Positions 1-10,424 of a DNA stretch of 64,000 bases are shown in pieces. This DNA is from Diphasiastrum complanatum. Taxonomy: Eukaryota; Streptophyta; Lycopodiopsida; Lycopodiales; Lycopodiaceae. The DNA lies in NCBI GenBank assembly GCA_029204225.1, contig CM055102.1:22778160-22842159 (forward strand), given 5' to 3'. The translations under genes and the position numbers were made by a program. The notes under the pieces are model-generated. The model ran no database searches. It saw only the letters and a list, made by a program, of their open reading frames with translations, and was not told the origin of the DNA. The first letter of the stretch is position 1; each line of letters opens with the position of its first letter.

Positions 1-49
1 TCATCTATCAAGAGAATTGTAAATAGATCAAGCTAAATTTGAGGAGGAG

Positions 50-751
50 TGTGAAAAATTGCCAAAAATTGGCAAATCTAGCTTGATAAAAAACCATGTA
101 GTATAATGTAAATTTTGTACATAAGTGGATTCCACACATGTGAGGCCAAGATGCCACGTGTCAACACACTCCTAATGTAGGTTAGGTCAAGTCCATAGGG
201 TTGGTCATGTCATTTTGGTAGTGATTCCTAGTTTATAGGACCTAAATCCTAGATTTAAGGTGAAAATTTGACCAACTAGCTATCTACCAAGCATGACTCT
301 AGGAAATAGACTAGGGTTTCATTTTAGGTCAAGGAGAGTGAGTTAACTTCCTTATTACATGCTGGAAATCTACGTAACTTCAAGAAGGAAGTCGAATTTG
401 CTATGTATTCCCTCTCTCCCTAGTGAGAAGATAGAAAAATTTTGGAGCTCATTGGCAATCTCAAGCTAGTTCACTATGTACATTGAGTTTTTGTAATCCA
501 AATAAAACCAAATCAATTTCTACTTGTTTCTCAGGTTGAAGGCCGTACTAAAGCCTGTAGTACACACGTGTGGTCTCAGATTTCAATGTTGATCAATGCT
601 TTTGATTGTTAATGCTTGTTGTTTGTCGAATTGCCAATCTAGATCAACTTTTTGATGACTAGTTTTTTGATAGATTGTTAAGCAAGCATCCAATCACTCT
701 TGTGGATCTTTTGTAGACCCATTTATGGTCCTAAAGTACAGTACTTTGACA
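50..751 (+). repeat. Copia LTR (left edge of window)
   Basis: The LTR starts TGTGAAAAATTGCC at 50, directly after the purine tract GAGGAGGAG (41-49), and ends ACTTTGACA at 751. The first 49 bases resemble the last coding bases and polypurine tract of the complete Copia at 36208-42156, so this is most likely the 3' LTR of a related plus-strand Copia whose body lies left of the window. The LTR shares several blocks with the LTRs at 36208 and 41466, including the GCCGTACTA...AGCC segment and the ACACGTGTGG segment, but it is clearly diverged from them. Gypsy sequence begins immediately after 751. Confidence 0.8.
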
Positions 752-781
752 GGATTTACTATAGCACCATCGAATACCACG

Positions 782-1650
782 ATATTGAAACTGGCAAACA
801 ATTTGATTATTAAGCCAAGAGGAATATTACATGACATACCCTTTTAAAGGTAGGAGCTAATCTAAATATAACCAAGAAGCAACAATATATGGATCTTTGT
901 AGGAAATACCAACATGTGTTTGCATGGGATTATATAAATTTGAAAGGTATACTTCCAAAAAAAGTGGTACATACGATACCTTTAAAAGAAGGTACAAAAC
1001 CAATAAGACAAAAACAACGAAGATTACCTTATAATTTTAAAGTTGGAGTTTATAAAGAATTAGAGTGACTACGTCAAGCTGGTTTAATATTTCCTGTACA
1101 AAACACATAATGGTATTCACCAATAGTGCCCAAATCTAAAAAAAGTTCTACACAAATTAGGGTTTGTGTAGATTACAAAAAATTAAATAAGCATATGATT
1201 AAGGATTATTACTCATTACCATTTATTGATCAAGTCCTTGATGGATTAGTAGGAAGAGAAAGATATTTATTTATGGATTGTTTTGCGGGTTACAATCAAA
1301 TTGTGATAGAAGAGGAAGATAAATTGAAAACTACCTTCACTACTACATTTGGAGTTTTTGCATATCATGTGATACCATCTGGGTTATTGAATTTTCCTGG
1401 TACATATTAGAGATTTATGAATGAACAATTTGAAGATATATTTGATGAAAATCTTAAAATTTTCATCGATGATCTATGTGGAGCCTCTTTTGTTAAAGAT
1501 CATATAACTGTTTTGGAAAAATGTTTAAAGAAGTGTGAGATAACATGTGTTGCACTCAATGCTGGGAAATGTCTGTTTGGAGTTCCTTATGGTGTATTAC
1601 TAGGTCATGTAATGAGTAGAAATGTATATCTACTGATTCGGATAAGATGA
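782..1650 (+). pseudogene. Gypsy (Ty3) reverse transcriptase, decayed
   Basis: This is the reverse transcriptase part of a Ty3/gypsy polyprotein, which copies element RNA into DNA. Reading starts around 850 (QQYMDLCRKYQHVFAWD), passes stops near 1064 and 1108, and continues in the open stretch 1126-1410 with VCVDYKKLNKHMIKDYYSLP and LFMDCFAGYNQI, the usual gypsy RT blocks. After a stop at 1408 the frame goes on (1417-1650) with the catalytic box as FIDD in place of YxDD. Several nonsense codons make it non-functional. RNase H and integrase pieces follow in order downstream, so this is one decayed pol gene. Confidence 0.85.
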
Positions 1651-2248
1651 AAATAATACTAAGCCTTAGTATTCCCAATACGCTTAAATAGTTACAATCA
1701 TTTCTTGGATCTGTAGGTTATTATTGAAGATACATTAAGCAATATTCAATAAAATCTCTTCTTTTAACGATATTATTGAAAAAGGATGGAGTATGGGATT
1801 GGAACGGAAGCTTGTGATACAGCTTTTAAAGAATTAAAGGAAGCCGTAGCAAGCACTCCTATAATGAAGCCTCCAATGTATGATCGAGAGTTTTATATTT
1901 TTAATTCAGCTACGGGAAAGAGTATGAATTGTTGTCTAGCTTTGAATATGGGACAAGATATATCATCCCATAATGTTCGTGGGACACAAGGTAAATATAG
2001 CAGAGTTGAATTATTCATATGCGAAAAAGGTGTGTTTATGCATTGCATATGTTGCTGCTAAAAATTGTCACTATATACTACACCGCAAAGTTATTATCTT
2101 TACTAAGAATAATGCAGTTATTTTGATGATGAATAAATTGGAACCAACCCCTAGGTTAATCAAATGGATTGTTGCACTTCAAGAATTTGACTATGATCTG
2201 AAGAGTAAACCTCCACGATTGCAAGGTTTAAAACGATTGTATTTGTGA
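1651..2248 (+). pseudogene. Gypsy RNase H and connection domain, decayed
   Basis: This continues the gypsy pol gene. The frame at 1786-2061 contains the connection/RNase H entry (AFKELKEAVASTPIM, then YIFNSATGKSMNCCLALNM). A frame change near 1975-2000 moves the reading to 1973-2248, which has the typical RNase H tail (AAKNCHYILHRKVIIFTKNN, LIKWIVALQEFDYDL). Known gypsy elements have these blocks in this order after RT. The frameshift and the flanking stops mark it as a relic. Confidence 0.75.
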
Positions 2249-2279
2249 GTGGGGAACTCCAAATGAAGAAGATGGAACT

Positions 2280-2760
2280 AGTACAAGTGACCAACTCCTA
2301 GGATTATTTCAAAGTAATAAAGATATGATACCGAGTTGGTATTCCACTTTCGCAACATATTTGTCAACATTGGAAGTGCCCGCCGACAACATGACTTATA
2401 ACGAGAAAAGAAAACTTAAATTACAAGCTCTACAATTTTCTTTTATAGAAGATGTACTTTATCAGAGGGGAGTGGAAGGATTATATCATAGATGTGTGGT
2501 ACTTGATGATATAAAACTTATCTTAGAAGAATGTCACGATTCTGCTTGTGGAAGACATTTTGCGGGCCAATTGACGGGTCAAAAGACATTGCAAGTTGGG
2601 TATTGGTGGCCATCACTTTTTAAGGATTCCCATGATTACGTTAAGCGTTGTGATATATGTCAATGTGTTGATGGAAGAGCTAGCTGTATCAGATCATTGA
2701 TTCCAATTCAAGCATATCTACCCTTTGAAAAATGGAGGATAGATTTCGTAGAACCGATGA
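2280..2760 (+). pseudogene. Gypsy integrase zinc-binding domain and start of core
   Basis: The open frame 2325-2786 encodes an HHCC zinc finger of the gypsy integrase type: His in ECHDSACGRHF, then YWWPSLFKDSHDYVKRCDIC with the paired cysteines. The start of the catalytic core follows as FEKWRIDFVEPM, where IDFVEP corresponds to the usual W-x-D-F-x-GP block with its first catalytic Asp. The core is cut off there. The next recognisable sequence is an RNase H-like tail rather than the rest of integrase. Confidence 0.8.
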
Positions 2761-3010
2761 GTATAATATTTATAGTGCTAAATTAGAAGCATACTCTTTA
2801 GTGGTACATGAATTGGTAAGGACAATCCCTATAGTGGAGTGGATGATAGTACCTAGAGCTCATAATTATTTAGCAGACACACTAGCTACAAAAGCTTATA
2901 GTTGTGATATCTATAATAAATTGTTACCTCAAAGATCAGTTTTGAATCTTTGTTACCAACCCCTAAAATTATGGTTACTATTACAATCGGAAGCAATGTA
3001 TGGAATCTGA
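2761..3010 (+). pseudogene. Archaeal-type (second) RNase H tail of a Tat-like gypsy element
   Basis: The frame reads KLEAYSLVVHELVRTI followed by VPRAHNYLADTLATKA, which matches the C-terminal part of the additional RNase H domain (aRNH) of plant Tat-clade gypsy elements (a V-P-R-x-x-N-x-x-A-D-x-L-A-x-x-A pattern). In described Tat elements this domain sits before integrase. Here it follows the integrase zinc finger and the first residues of the core, so a deletion or rearrangement is likely at about 2755-2765. It stops at 3008-3010. Confidence 0.6.
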
Positions 3011-3126
3011 TGGATTTAAGAGATATTGAATGTGATATCCCATGTTAAACTTAAATTGGTTTTACAATTGCGATATTTAGTACAAAATCATTTGATTAAA
3101 ACTGGTTTTAAGATAGATCTTTATCT

Positions 3127-3336
3127 TTGCAACAAATTGTGTTAAACACAAAAATTGAGATTGCATCCATAATTGAGTGCCAAAATAAAATGAAGATTGC
3201 ATTCCCATTTTCCTATTTGCACGATCAGAGACATTGGGCATTACACTATACTGATGGGCACATTTATTTCTTGGATGGATATAATTGCAGGTTATATTTT
3301 GAAGACTTTCTGTTGCTGATGAGTTTTAACGCTTAA
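3127..3336 (+). pseudogene. Short frame with Ulp1-like HW...D signature
   Basis: This 69-codon frame starts with TTG rather than ATG. Its centre reads HDQRHWALHYTDGHIYFLDG. The His-Trp followed by a hydrophobic strand and an Asp resembles the catalytic His/Asp region of Ulp1/C48 SUMO-type cysteine proteases, which some plant transposons carry. No catalytic Cys is seen downstream because the frame ends at 3336. It lies between the decayed gypsy pol and its LTR-like segment. The resemblance is short and could be chance. Confidence 0.3.
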
Positions 3337-3399
3337 TCGATGGCTTTAGATTTGGCTGCTATTCTGAAGAGTGGTTAGCATCACACTATAATGTGTACT

Positions 3400-4360
3400 G
3401 AGCCCACTGTTTATCATTGATACATTGTTCTGGATCCGTTCGTGTGGGGACCACACTCTCCAGTGGAATCACCAATGTTAACCGAATTTCTGAGACATAA
3501 ATCGGGCTAAAAATGAGCTATATGAAGTTTATTTGATTCCAATAAGAGGTCTTGTAATGGATATTTACTATTGTTAGTAAGTAAATTGACATGACACTAA
3601 CAATATTTTTATATTTAGCCATGATGTTAGTTTACCATTTTAAGATTTAGAGATGATACCTATAGTAATAAGTGTCTTGGAATTGGCATAATTAACATTA
3701 ATTAGAATGTACGACTTTGTCGGCATTGCCGAGACTATTTTATAACTATGTACTCATTTTATTACCGTTAATAAAAGGAATGTACTTTAAAGTTCAAGGG
3801 GGTATCCTAAGGTTAAGGGTTTGAAGACAAGATCAAAGATGTTGTCCTAATGATAAGCAGTTGGAGTGTGTAAAATTGTTGCAAACTCAACCCAGGAAAA
3901 CTGATGCTTTGATTGTTTATGGTGTTCATAATCGAAAGACAGAAAATGCTTTGGTCCAAATAGGCCTAAGAAGCCCTCTTCCCACCATGAAAGATTTTTG
4001 TCGAAAAGAAGGGTGAAAATGTTTCTTAAAAAAATGTTGTCTTTCATTGAAGGTTGGTTATGAAGAGAAGGTGACATCGTTTCCTTCATGGAAAAAAAGG
4101 CTCCTAAGGAAAGCGTCGACTATTCATTCTTGTTCGCAGGTGAGAGAAACTAGGAGCCATCTTCTCTTTGTAGTGGGTTTCTTTCCTTGCCTAACCTCAA
4201 TCCAAGATCTAATCAATCTAGCATCAAAGAGATGAAGTTAGTTTTTACGCATAGATTCGTTCCCATGAGAGCGATAGTATAGTTCAGATTTTAGCATGAA
4301 TGAAAGATCCAAATCTAACTCTAACATCAAGAGAGCTTTCTCCCTCATAAAAAGTATAGT
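3400..4360 (+). repeat. Gypsy LTR-like segment, left part
   Basis: This non-coding segment is related to 57540-58500. Shared blocks are AATAAAAG near 3772, ATCCTAAGGTTAAGGGTTTG at about 3805 (58 kb copy: 57889), AATAGGCCTAA.AAGCCCT at 3958 (copy: 58320) and GGTTGGTTATGAAGAG at 4050 (copy: 58434). Lying just after a gypsy pol, it is most simply the 3' LTR or 3' untranslated part of that element. It is broken near 4360 by the nested direct-repeat element and resumes at about 6170. Left edge approximate. Confidence 0.55.
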
Positions 4361-4552
4361 ATTCACTAACTTGACATCTAGGCCCTGCGACATTAAAAGT
4401 CCCGCAAAAAGTCCTAAAGTCTTTTTACTGACTTTCTAATTAATCAAATAACTATGTGATCATCGGGTTGGACTTACACACGTAGGATGCCAAATCCTTC
4501 TCACTTATTAACTAGGGTTAGAGTTGCCTTGGGATCCGCAAACCCTCCAACA
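4361..4552. repeat. Left 192-bp direct repeat
   Basis: It begins ATTCACTAACTTGACAT and ends CCGCAAACCCTCCAACA. It matches 5975-6166 with only scattered substitutions. The sequence right after it (GTATCCCCCACCAAAACTGG) does not look like the usual TGGTATC primer site. Confidence 0.85.
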
Positions 4553-4789
4553 GTATCCCCCACCAAAACTGGTGGCAGTCCCACGACACCTGCCTCGAAG
4601 CTGAATGCAAATTTTTTCAATAATAGCCATATGGGTCCGGTGGCCATTCATGATAACCTTGTTCATTGCCAAATGGGTAGTCGACGCCATCCAAAAAAAG
4701 ATCCCAAGATAATGCTTGTTGATGTTGATCTTTGTAAATAGGTGCACCTGCTAGCAATGACATTGTTGAAGCTAATGACAAGGTAACAG

Positions 4790-5390
4790 AATTTCTTTTT
4801 TCTGACATTTTCAAAAATTTGTAACTTTCTCAATACTTAATGAAATAAGAAAAAAATTAGATCCTCAAGAAGCCCTTTCAATGCTCTACAACTCTAGCTA
4901 TTTAGATGGAATTATAGAGAATAGAAGGTAGGGCAAAAAATGAATCAAATAGGGCAAAAAAGAATATGAAAATTTGGAAGTTTCTGGTTTGACAAGTTTA
5001 CAAAATTTTGTAGCCAACTTCAAAGATTTGTAACTTGGCCAATATTGAACGGAATTAAAAAAAAATCAACGGAAAGAAAGCCCTTTCAATGCTCTACAAT
5101 CCTACATATTCAGATTCAATTACAAAGAATAAAAAATAGGGCGAAATTTGAGTGAAAAAGAAGCAAAAAATAAAAAAACAGAATTTCTGGTTTTGACAAG
5201 TTTACAAAATTTTGTTGCCAATTTCAAAAATTTGTAACTTGCTCAATACTAAACGGAATTAAAAAAAAGTTAAATGGAAAGAAAGTCTTTCAATGCTTTA
5301 CAATCCTACATATTTAGATTGAATTACAGACAATAGAAAATAGGACAAAAATTGAATAAAAAAGAAGCAAAAAATCAAAAAACAAAAAAT
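4790..5390. repeat. Three tandem ~200-bp repeats
   Basis: Units begin near 4793, 4981 and 5187. Each carries TTTCTG followed by GACA.TTT.CAAAA, then TTTGTAACTT, then CTTTCAATGCT.TACAA and ends in an A-rich stretch. They are diverged from each other but align throughout. No coding frame runs through them. Confidence 0.75.
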
Positions 5391-5550
5391 ACGGTCACCA
5401 CTCATTTTTTAAACATTTTTGGACACAACTCTCACAAATCACATCCATAATGCAAAACTAACCCTAGCATGCCAAGACCAAGATGCCTAAATGCAAGCTA
5501 ACCATTAACACTACGATCCACTAACACTACTTTAGTGAAGGAAAAGCTTA

Positions 5551-5663
<113 letters not shown>

Positions 5664-5974
5664 TCTCTCACAAAAAGTATAATAAAGATAAATCCCAACA
5701 ACTAACAAATCCAACAATTGATAAATCCAAAGAAAGCATGAGAGATGGAGGAGGAAAGAAGAAGAGCAAGGACATTCCACATCCACTTCACAAGGGAACC
5801 AATAAGCTTGTATTGAAGAAAAGATGGAACATGTGTAGGAACTCGAGTTGGTCCCTTCTTATAGTAGAGAGGAAGACCCTGGCCTTTGAATCCTATTGGT
5901 CCATTTCTGCCTCCCTAATTATTCAAATTTAAAAAAGAGTGGGAACCTTCCAAATTGGAGGGAAACCCAACTTC

Positions 5975-6166
5975 ATTCACTAACTTGACATTTAGGCCCT
6001 GCGACATTAAAAGTTCCGCAGAAAGGCCTAAAGTCCTTTTATTGATTTTCTAATTAATCAAATAACTATGTGATCATCGGGTTGGACTTACACACGCAGG
6101 GTGCCAAATCCCTCTCACTTATTAACTAGGGTTAGGGTTGCCTTGGGATCCGCAAACCCTCCAACA
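5975..6166. repeat. Right 192-bp direct repeat
   Basis: Second copy of the repeat at 4361-4552, ending CTCCAACA at 6166. Flanking sequence to the right (CTCTTTTAGAGCTGC) returns to the gypsy LTR-like segment. Confidence 0.85.
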
Positions 6167-6169
6167 CTC

Positions 6170-7080
6170 TTTTAGAGCTGCAAGTTCGTTCTGAGAGAAT
6201 GCATTGAGTGAGAAGTTTTTCCATGCAAGAATGTTTCATTGATGTTCTGCCCATTGAATCTGAATGAAAGACATACATCTTTCAGAAATCTGCTGATAGC
6301 CATGTTGGACTGAATCTAAAATTTGTTGTTGAGCCAAATCTGAGTTCTATTACATGAAATTTGATAAAGTGTGAAACGTTGTCTGCTTCCTTAGTGAAGA
6401 TTAGACGGTCTGTTTGATTTGCCAATAGTGCAAACAATCTGAATAAGCCTGTCCAATTTTCTGAGGAGTACTGATCATAATATTGATTGTAGCAGTGGTT
6501 TTAGGAGTCGCTAGAGAATCTGTGATTCCTGCTATAACTTTGTAGAAGGTTTTGTGAGCAGAAGTGCAGCAGCCACAATCCGGGTTAAAAATGTGCTGTT
6601 GAAATATTGAGTTTGTAATTCATGTGAACAAAAATTGGGCTGTCTCAATCCATTGTTCTTGTTTTCAATATGGATAAAAAAGACCCTGTACTGAGATGCC
6701 ACTTTCAAGAAATTCATCGCTGCTATCTCTGAACTATTAATGTTTGTTGATGCGAAAACTGCCTGCCTGCTACTAAGGAAACTACTAGATATGATTTCCA
6801 ACCATCATTAAGAAGACTATATACTATGAGATGTCAACCTGTTGATTTTGGAGCAGCACAACCATCGTTGTTGTTTGGACTGGTTGCTGGCCATAGGAGA
6901 AAGCTCTCCTACCCACGACCGTCCTTGGATTTTTGAGGAGTGATCTGTTCCATCATTGTGATCCATCATCGTGACCTACTTCTTGGCTGATTGAGAGAGA
7001 TGAGGCACGAATGATTTGAATGCCTCTTGATGAAGAATTTTGACTGTATGCTGAGGAAAAAGTAAAGGGGCCACCAAAAG
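6170..7080 (+). repeat. Gypsy LTR-like segment, right part
   Basis: This continues the segment interrupted at 4360. It aligns loosely with 58540-59430: CATGCAAGAA near 6220 with 58547, TGCCTGCTACT near 6763 with 58890, and TTGAGAGAGATGA near 6990 with 59396. No open frame of note; the minus-strand frame at 6532-6801 has no recognisable content. Confidence 0.5.
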
Positions 7081-7249
7081 TGCAGAGAAAAGAGAACCAA
7101 TTACCTGCAAGCATATCTATAAAGCTAAGCTTGACATAATGTTTACCAAGTTATATAATGATTTCAAGTATGTAGATGAGTGCCCAATTCATAATACAAA
7201 ATTGTAGATTTGTTGATTTTCAGTCTGTTTTTTTTTTTTTTTTCTTTTG

Positions 7250-8358
7250 TTAAATATTTTTGACTATTCGGACTCTGTGCCCTCCACTTCTGAAGCAGCT
7301 TCTTCTAGTGGTACAAAGTCTGAAAAGTCAAAGATTATAGATATAGATCTTATTGATACGAGTGTTAATTTAGATGATTGTTTAGATTTTGATCCTGCTC
7401 AAAATAGGGCTACCTTTATAGGCCCTAGAACACCCACCACCCTTTCTCCTTCTGATAAATCTTTGATCATTTTGCCTACCTATAATATAGATAATAATTC
7501 CTTTTGGACAATATCATATATATCGGATCTTTTTGACTTAACTGAAGCTGAGACTCTTTGTATTTTGAGCAAAGAGCTTGATGAATTTTTGGATATACAT
7601 AATGATAAGTTTTATTTAGGAAAAGATTGCTTGAAAATGGCTGTGGAGGAAATGCGCAACAAAGAAGATGATCTGCCTTATGAGGAGGAGTTTCTTAGAA
7701 TCCAAAGTCAACTTGGTTTTCCACAGCCAACTGCTTATTCACCAACAATATTGACATTGAAAGGTGGACATAATATTGATGGAGAGACAGTAATCAGAGA
7801 AGACAAAGCCGAATGTGTAAGTTTTTTGTCTCTTATCAAGTACTAGTAGATTTGTTATGTCAGATTATATACTGGAGCTTACTTTGTTTTTTATCATTTC
7901 AGGAAACAATTTTTCTTGATGATTTTGCAATTCGTCGAGGAGGGCAGAGATCTTTTGCGGGAGAATGTTCAAGAGATCATGCACTCGGGCACTATCTAAA
8001 GTCCTTCAAGAATAATGAGATAAGTGTTGCCCATTCAAAGTTTCATCAACATGGTGAAACTATGATTATGACAATCAAGACACTGTCTCATTTTCTTAAA
8101 GGACATAATTTTAATAAGGTGCATAAAATAATTTTTGTAAAGAAAACTATTGCGGTTAAAATTTTAGGATATGGACCAGTGAATTCCATGCTAAGATCAT
8201 CTCATTTTGCAGTGTATGCTACTTATGTTGATCTGAGTAAGCATGAAAACTATGAGCTATTGGATCCATACGAAAGAAGAAAATTGTTGCATGATTCTAA
8301 GTTGCAACTTTCATTGGAAAAAAATATCGGAAGCAGATTGCTGGATTGTACTTTGTAG
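7250..8358 (+). CDS. Unrecognised two-exon protein gene
   Basis: Two open frames join across a canonical intron: exon 7250-7816, donor GTAAGT at 7817, acceptor TTATCATTTCAG ending 7902, exon 7903-8358 with stop TAG. The 86-bp intron is phase 0 and both frames stay open, giving about 340 residues. No ATG is seen at the beginning (the first in-frame near-start is TTG at 7247), so an upstream exon is missing or unrecognised. The N-terminal ~90 residues are Ser/Asp-rich and acidic (SVPSTSEAASSSGTKSEKSK, then LIDTSVNLDDCLDFD). The second exon is basic and mixed, with LDDFAIRRGGQRSFAGECSR and a C-terminus ending LLDCTL. No domain is recognised and no membrane segment is evident. It faces the minus-strand gene at 8808-9557. 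It may be a host gene or transposon cargo. Confidence 0.55.
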
Positions 8359-8800
8359 ATATTTTTATTTAATATACAAAATTTTATTGTGTGTCTATAG
8401 CCTACTGGCTTGTATAAATTTGCATGCTGTTTGAAATTTTTTATAATCCGCCCATTTTGTATTATGACGAATTTGGATTCTTCTATAAAACCATTGAAAA
8501 AGTTGCTATATATAGCTGTTTTTTGGTACTTTTATGAAATGCTGCTCTTGCTTGCCAATGAGATTTTTCCATTTCTTGCGATGACCATATGCTAAGACTT
8601 CCACTATTTCTTACAAAGAATGTCAAATGATGTTGTAATATGTGCTGCATGTCATAAAAACATAATCTAAATCAGTACCAAAAGTATCTAATTTAATTGC
8701 ACATATTTGTCTATGGTAGTGTAAAATCAAAATCTAATAATGTGTTATATGATCAACACCCCATGCACTCTGAACTGCATTCACAAATTCATTGGCTGTT
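8359..8800. other. AT-rich spacer between convergent genes
   Basis: This holds the expected 3' flanks of the two convergent genes. Short frames at 8243-8595 have no credible content. No repeat was recognised. Confidence 0.5.
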
Positions 8801-8807
8801 TTCTGTA

Positions 8808-9557
8808 TCATTTGAACATCAGTATTTGAAATTTATCTTTTCTCAAGTATTTCACCATATTGTCTAACTTTTTCCAAACTTCTACTTTGTGTATACGAGT
8901 AGAACCTTCTTCTTTGAAATCTTGAGTTGCTGCAATAATTTCTTTCCAAACCGTGTATTGAACCTTAGATTGTTTGCCAGAATAAATTGATAAAAATCTT
9001 CGAGCTTCAGATTTTCCAATGCTCGGCTTGCATGGAATATTTCTTATTTTACTTGATAACTTGTCATCTTTTTTTATTTTAAAGTGGCCTTTATGTAAGC
9101 TTGCTTTGGACAACACATCCTCTAATCTGGAATGAGCTTCCTTTGCAGAGGCCTCTGACTCAGAATTCTATGCAAACAAGATGTGAAGATATATATATAT
9201 ATATATTTTTATGATACGCACCTCCGCATGCAATGTACAAATATGAACATTTTGTAGAGGAATCGGTAATACAGGTTTCCAATTAGGATATTCTCGATCT
9301 CTTGATATTCATGTACTCCTTGTCATGTCTTTTGCTGTTTTCATGCAGTACAAACAAGGGTGTTTAGAGTTACCGCCATGAGATACATTGAACATACATT
9401 TTAATGTCTTCAGATCTCCTGCTAAATGCCATTCAATGTTGAAAGTGCCAATTCCAGGAATATTGAGTGGAACTCCCTCCATGTGATTTTTTATGGTGAC
9501 AGGATATGAATTTCTATTAAATATCCATGAGAGAATGTTATGGTCTTCTTTCAGCAC
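8808..9557 (-). pseudogene. Transposase-like gene, two exons with one nonsense codon
   Basis: The minus-strand exon 9557-9222 begins after acceptor TTCTCTTATAG and ends at donor GAG|GTGCGT. A 54-bp AT-rich intron (9221-9168) ends TTTGCATAG, and exon 9167-8808 ends in TGA. Both junctions are phase 0, giving 231 codons. The first exon holds GTFNIEWHLAGDLKTLKCMF, then GGNSKHPCLYCMK and later PVLPIPLQNVHICTLHAE. A His...Asp-Leu-Lys, then a CxxC, then an HxCTLHAE block is a layout I associate with transposase-like proteins of large unnamed eukaryotic families, but I cannot name the family. The second exon is Lys-rich. The one visible defect is an in-frame TGA at 9311-9309. Upstream exons are missing: a Copia fragment lies at 9558-10424. 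Confidence 0.5.
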
Positions 9558-9741
9558 CTATAAGAGAATACAAAAACGTGATTAGTCTCATAATATTAAC
9601 ACAGAGAAGATTTTAGATATGAAATCCATATTCAAATGATTATCCCTACACCTAGATGCTTGATATAAAAACGTAAGACCCCTATATCTATGATTAAGGG
9701 CAAACATGGATTATTATGCATATCTTTTTCAATTCTTCACA
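9558..9741 (-). repeat. Partial Copia LTR
   Basis: Read on the minus strand it starts TGTGAAGAATTG at 9741, after the purine tract AGGAGGAG (9742-9749), and is cut at the exon-intron edge of the gene at 9557. The LTR start is the same as that of the minus-strand Copia at 51019 and 55055, so they are related. Confidence 0.7.
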
Positions 9742-10424
9742 CTCCTCCTAAAAAATTATCTATGAAGATTTAAGCATTGATCTTGATATAACTCCAAGAT
9801 TAGATCTATGCTTGATGAAAGCACTTTTGCTCAAAGGCTTGGTGAGTAGATCGGCAATACAAGAGGACGAGTTGACGTGCTCCAAATAGATTTCTCCTCC
9901 AATAAGCTTTTCTCTCACATAAATTGACTCAATTTGTGCACACAAAAACTTAGATCGGGCCTAGTAATGGTAAGCCAAATCAAGGAGCCTACAAGACGCC
10001 TAAAAAGTGTGATGTCCTCAAAGGATCTTTCATCACCTTTATTAGGATATTTTACAATTTGTTCCATTGGAGTATCTATGCTCTTAGAATTTTCCATATG
10101 AAATTTTTTCAACATAGAGTGAGCATATCTAGATTGGCATATAAAGACATTGGATTTGACTTTGTCCTTGCTTGAGGATTGTTGATGTTCGTTGTTGCTC
10201 CTCCCTTTGTGCTTATCCTTGGCAAAGAGAGCTTTGCCATCATTATGAGTGAGAGAAAGCTTGTCCATCCTCAAGAGCTTGTACTCTAGTCTTGATTCTT
10301 CTGAAATTAGCACACTTTGGAGAGCCTCCAAACTTGGTAGCTCCTCCTTAATGGCATAGGATTGGACAAGGTTATCAAATTCACTTCTCAAGCCATTGAG
10401 AATGACTTGGACTAGCTCATTTTC
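9742..10424 (-). pseudogene. Copia deletion derivative: gag joined to RT and RNase H pieces
   Basis: On the minus strand a gag piece (FDNLVQSYAIKEELPSLEAL) runs in one open frame (10391-9915) directly into the C-terminal part of reverse transcriptase (VFICQSRYAHSMLKKF, LVGSLIWLTITRPDLSF). Protease, integrase and the RT catalytic part are missing. A second deletion joins SQFM to the end of RNase H (REKLIGGEIYLEHV, CIADLLTKPLSKSAF), followed by the polypurine tract and LTR. In a complete Copia these parts are several kilobases apart. The first join keeps the frame, so a 158-codon fusion survives. It sits between the two parts of what may be one host or transposon gene. Confidence 0.8.
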
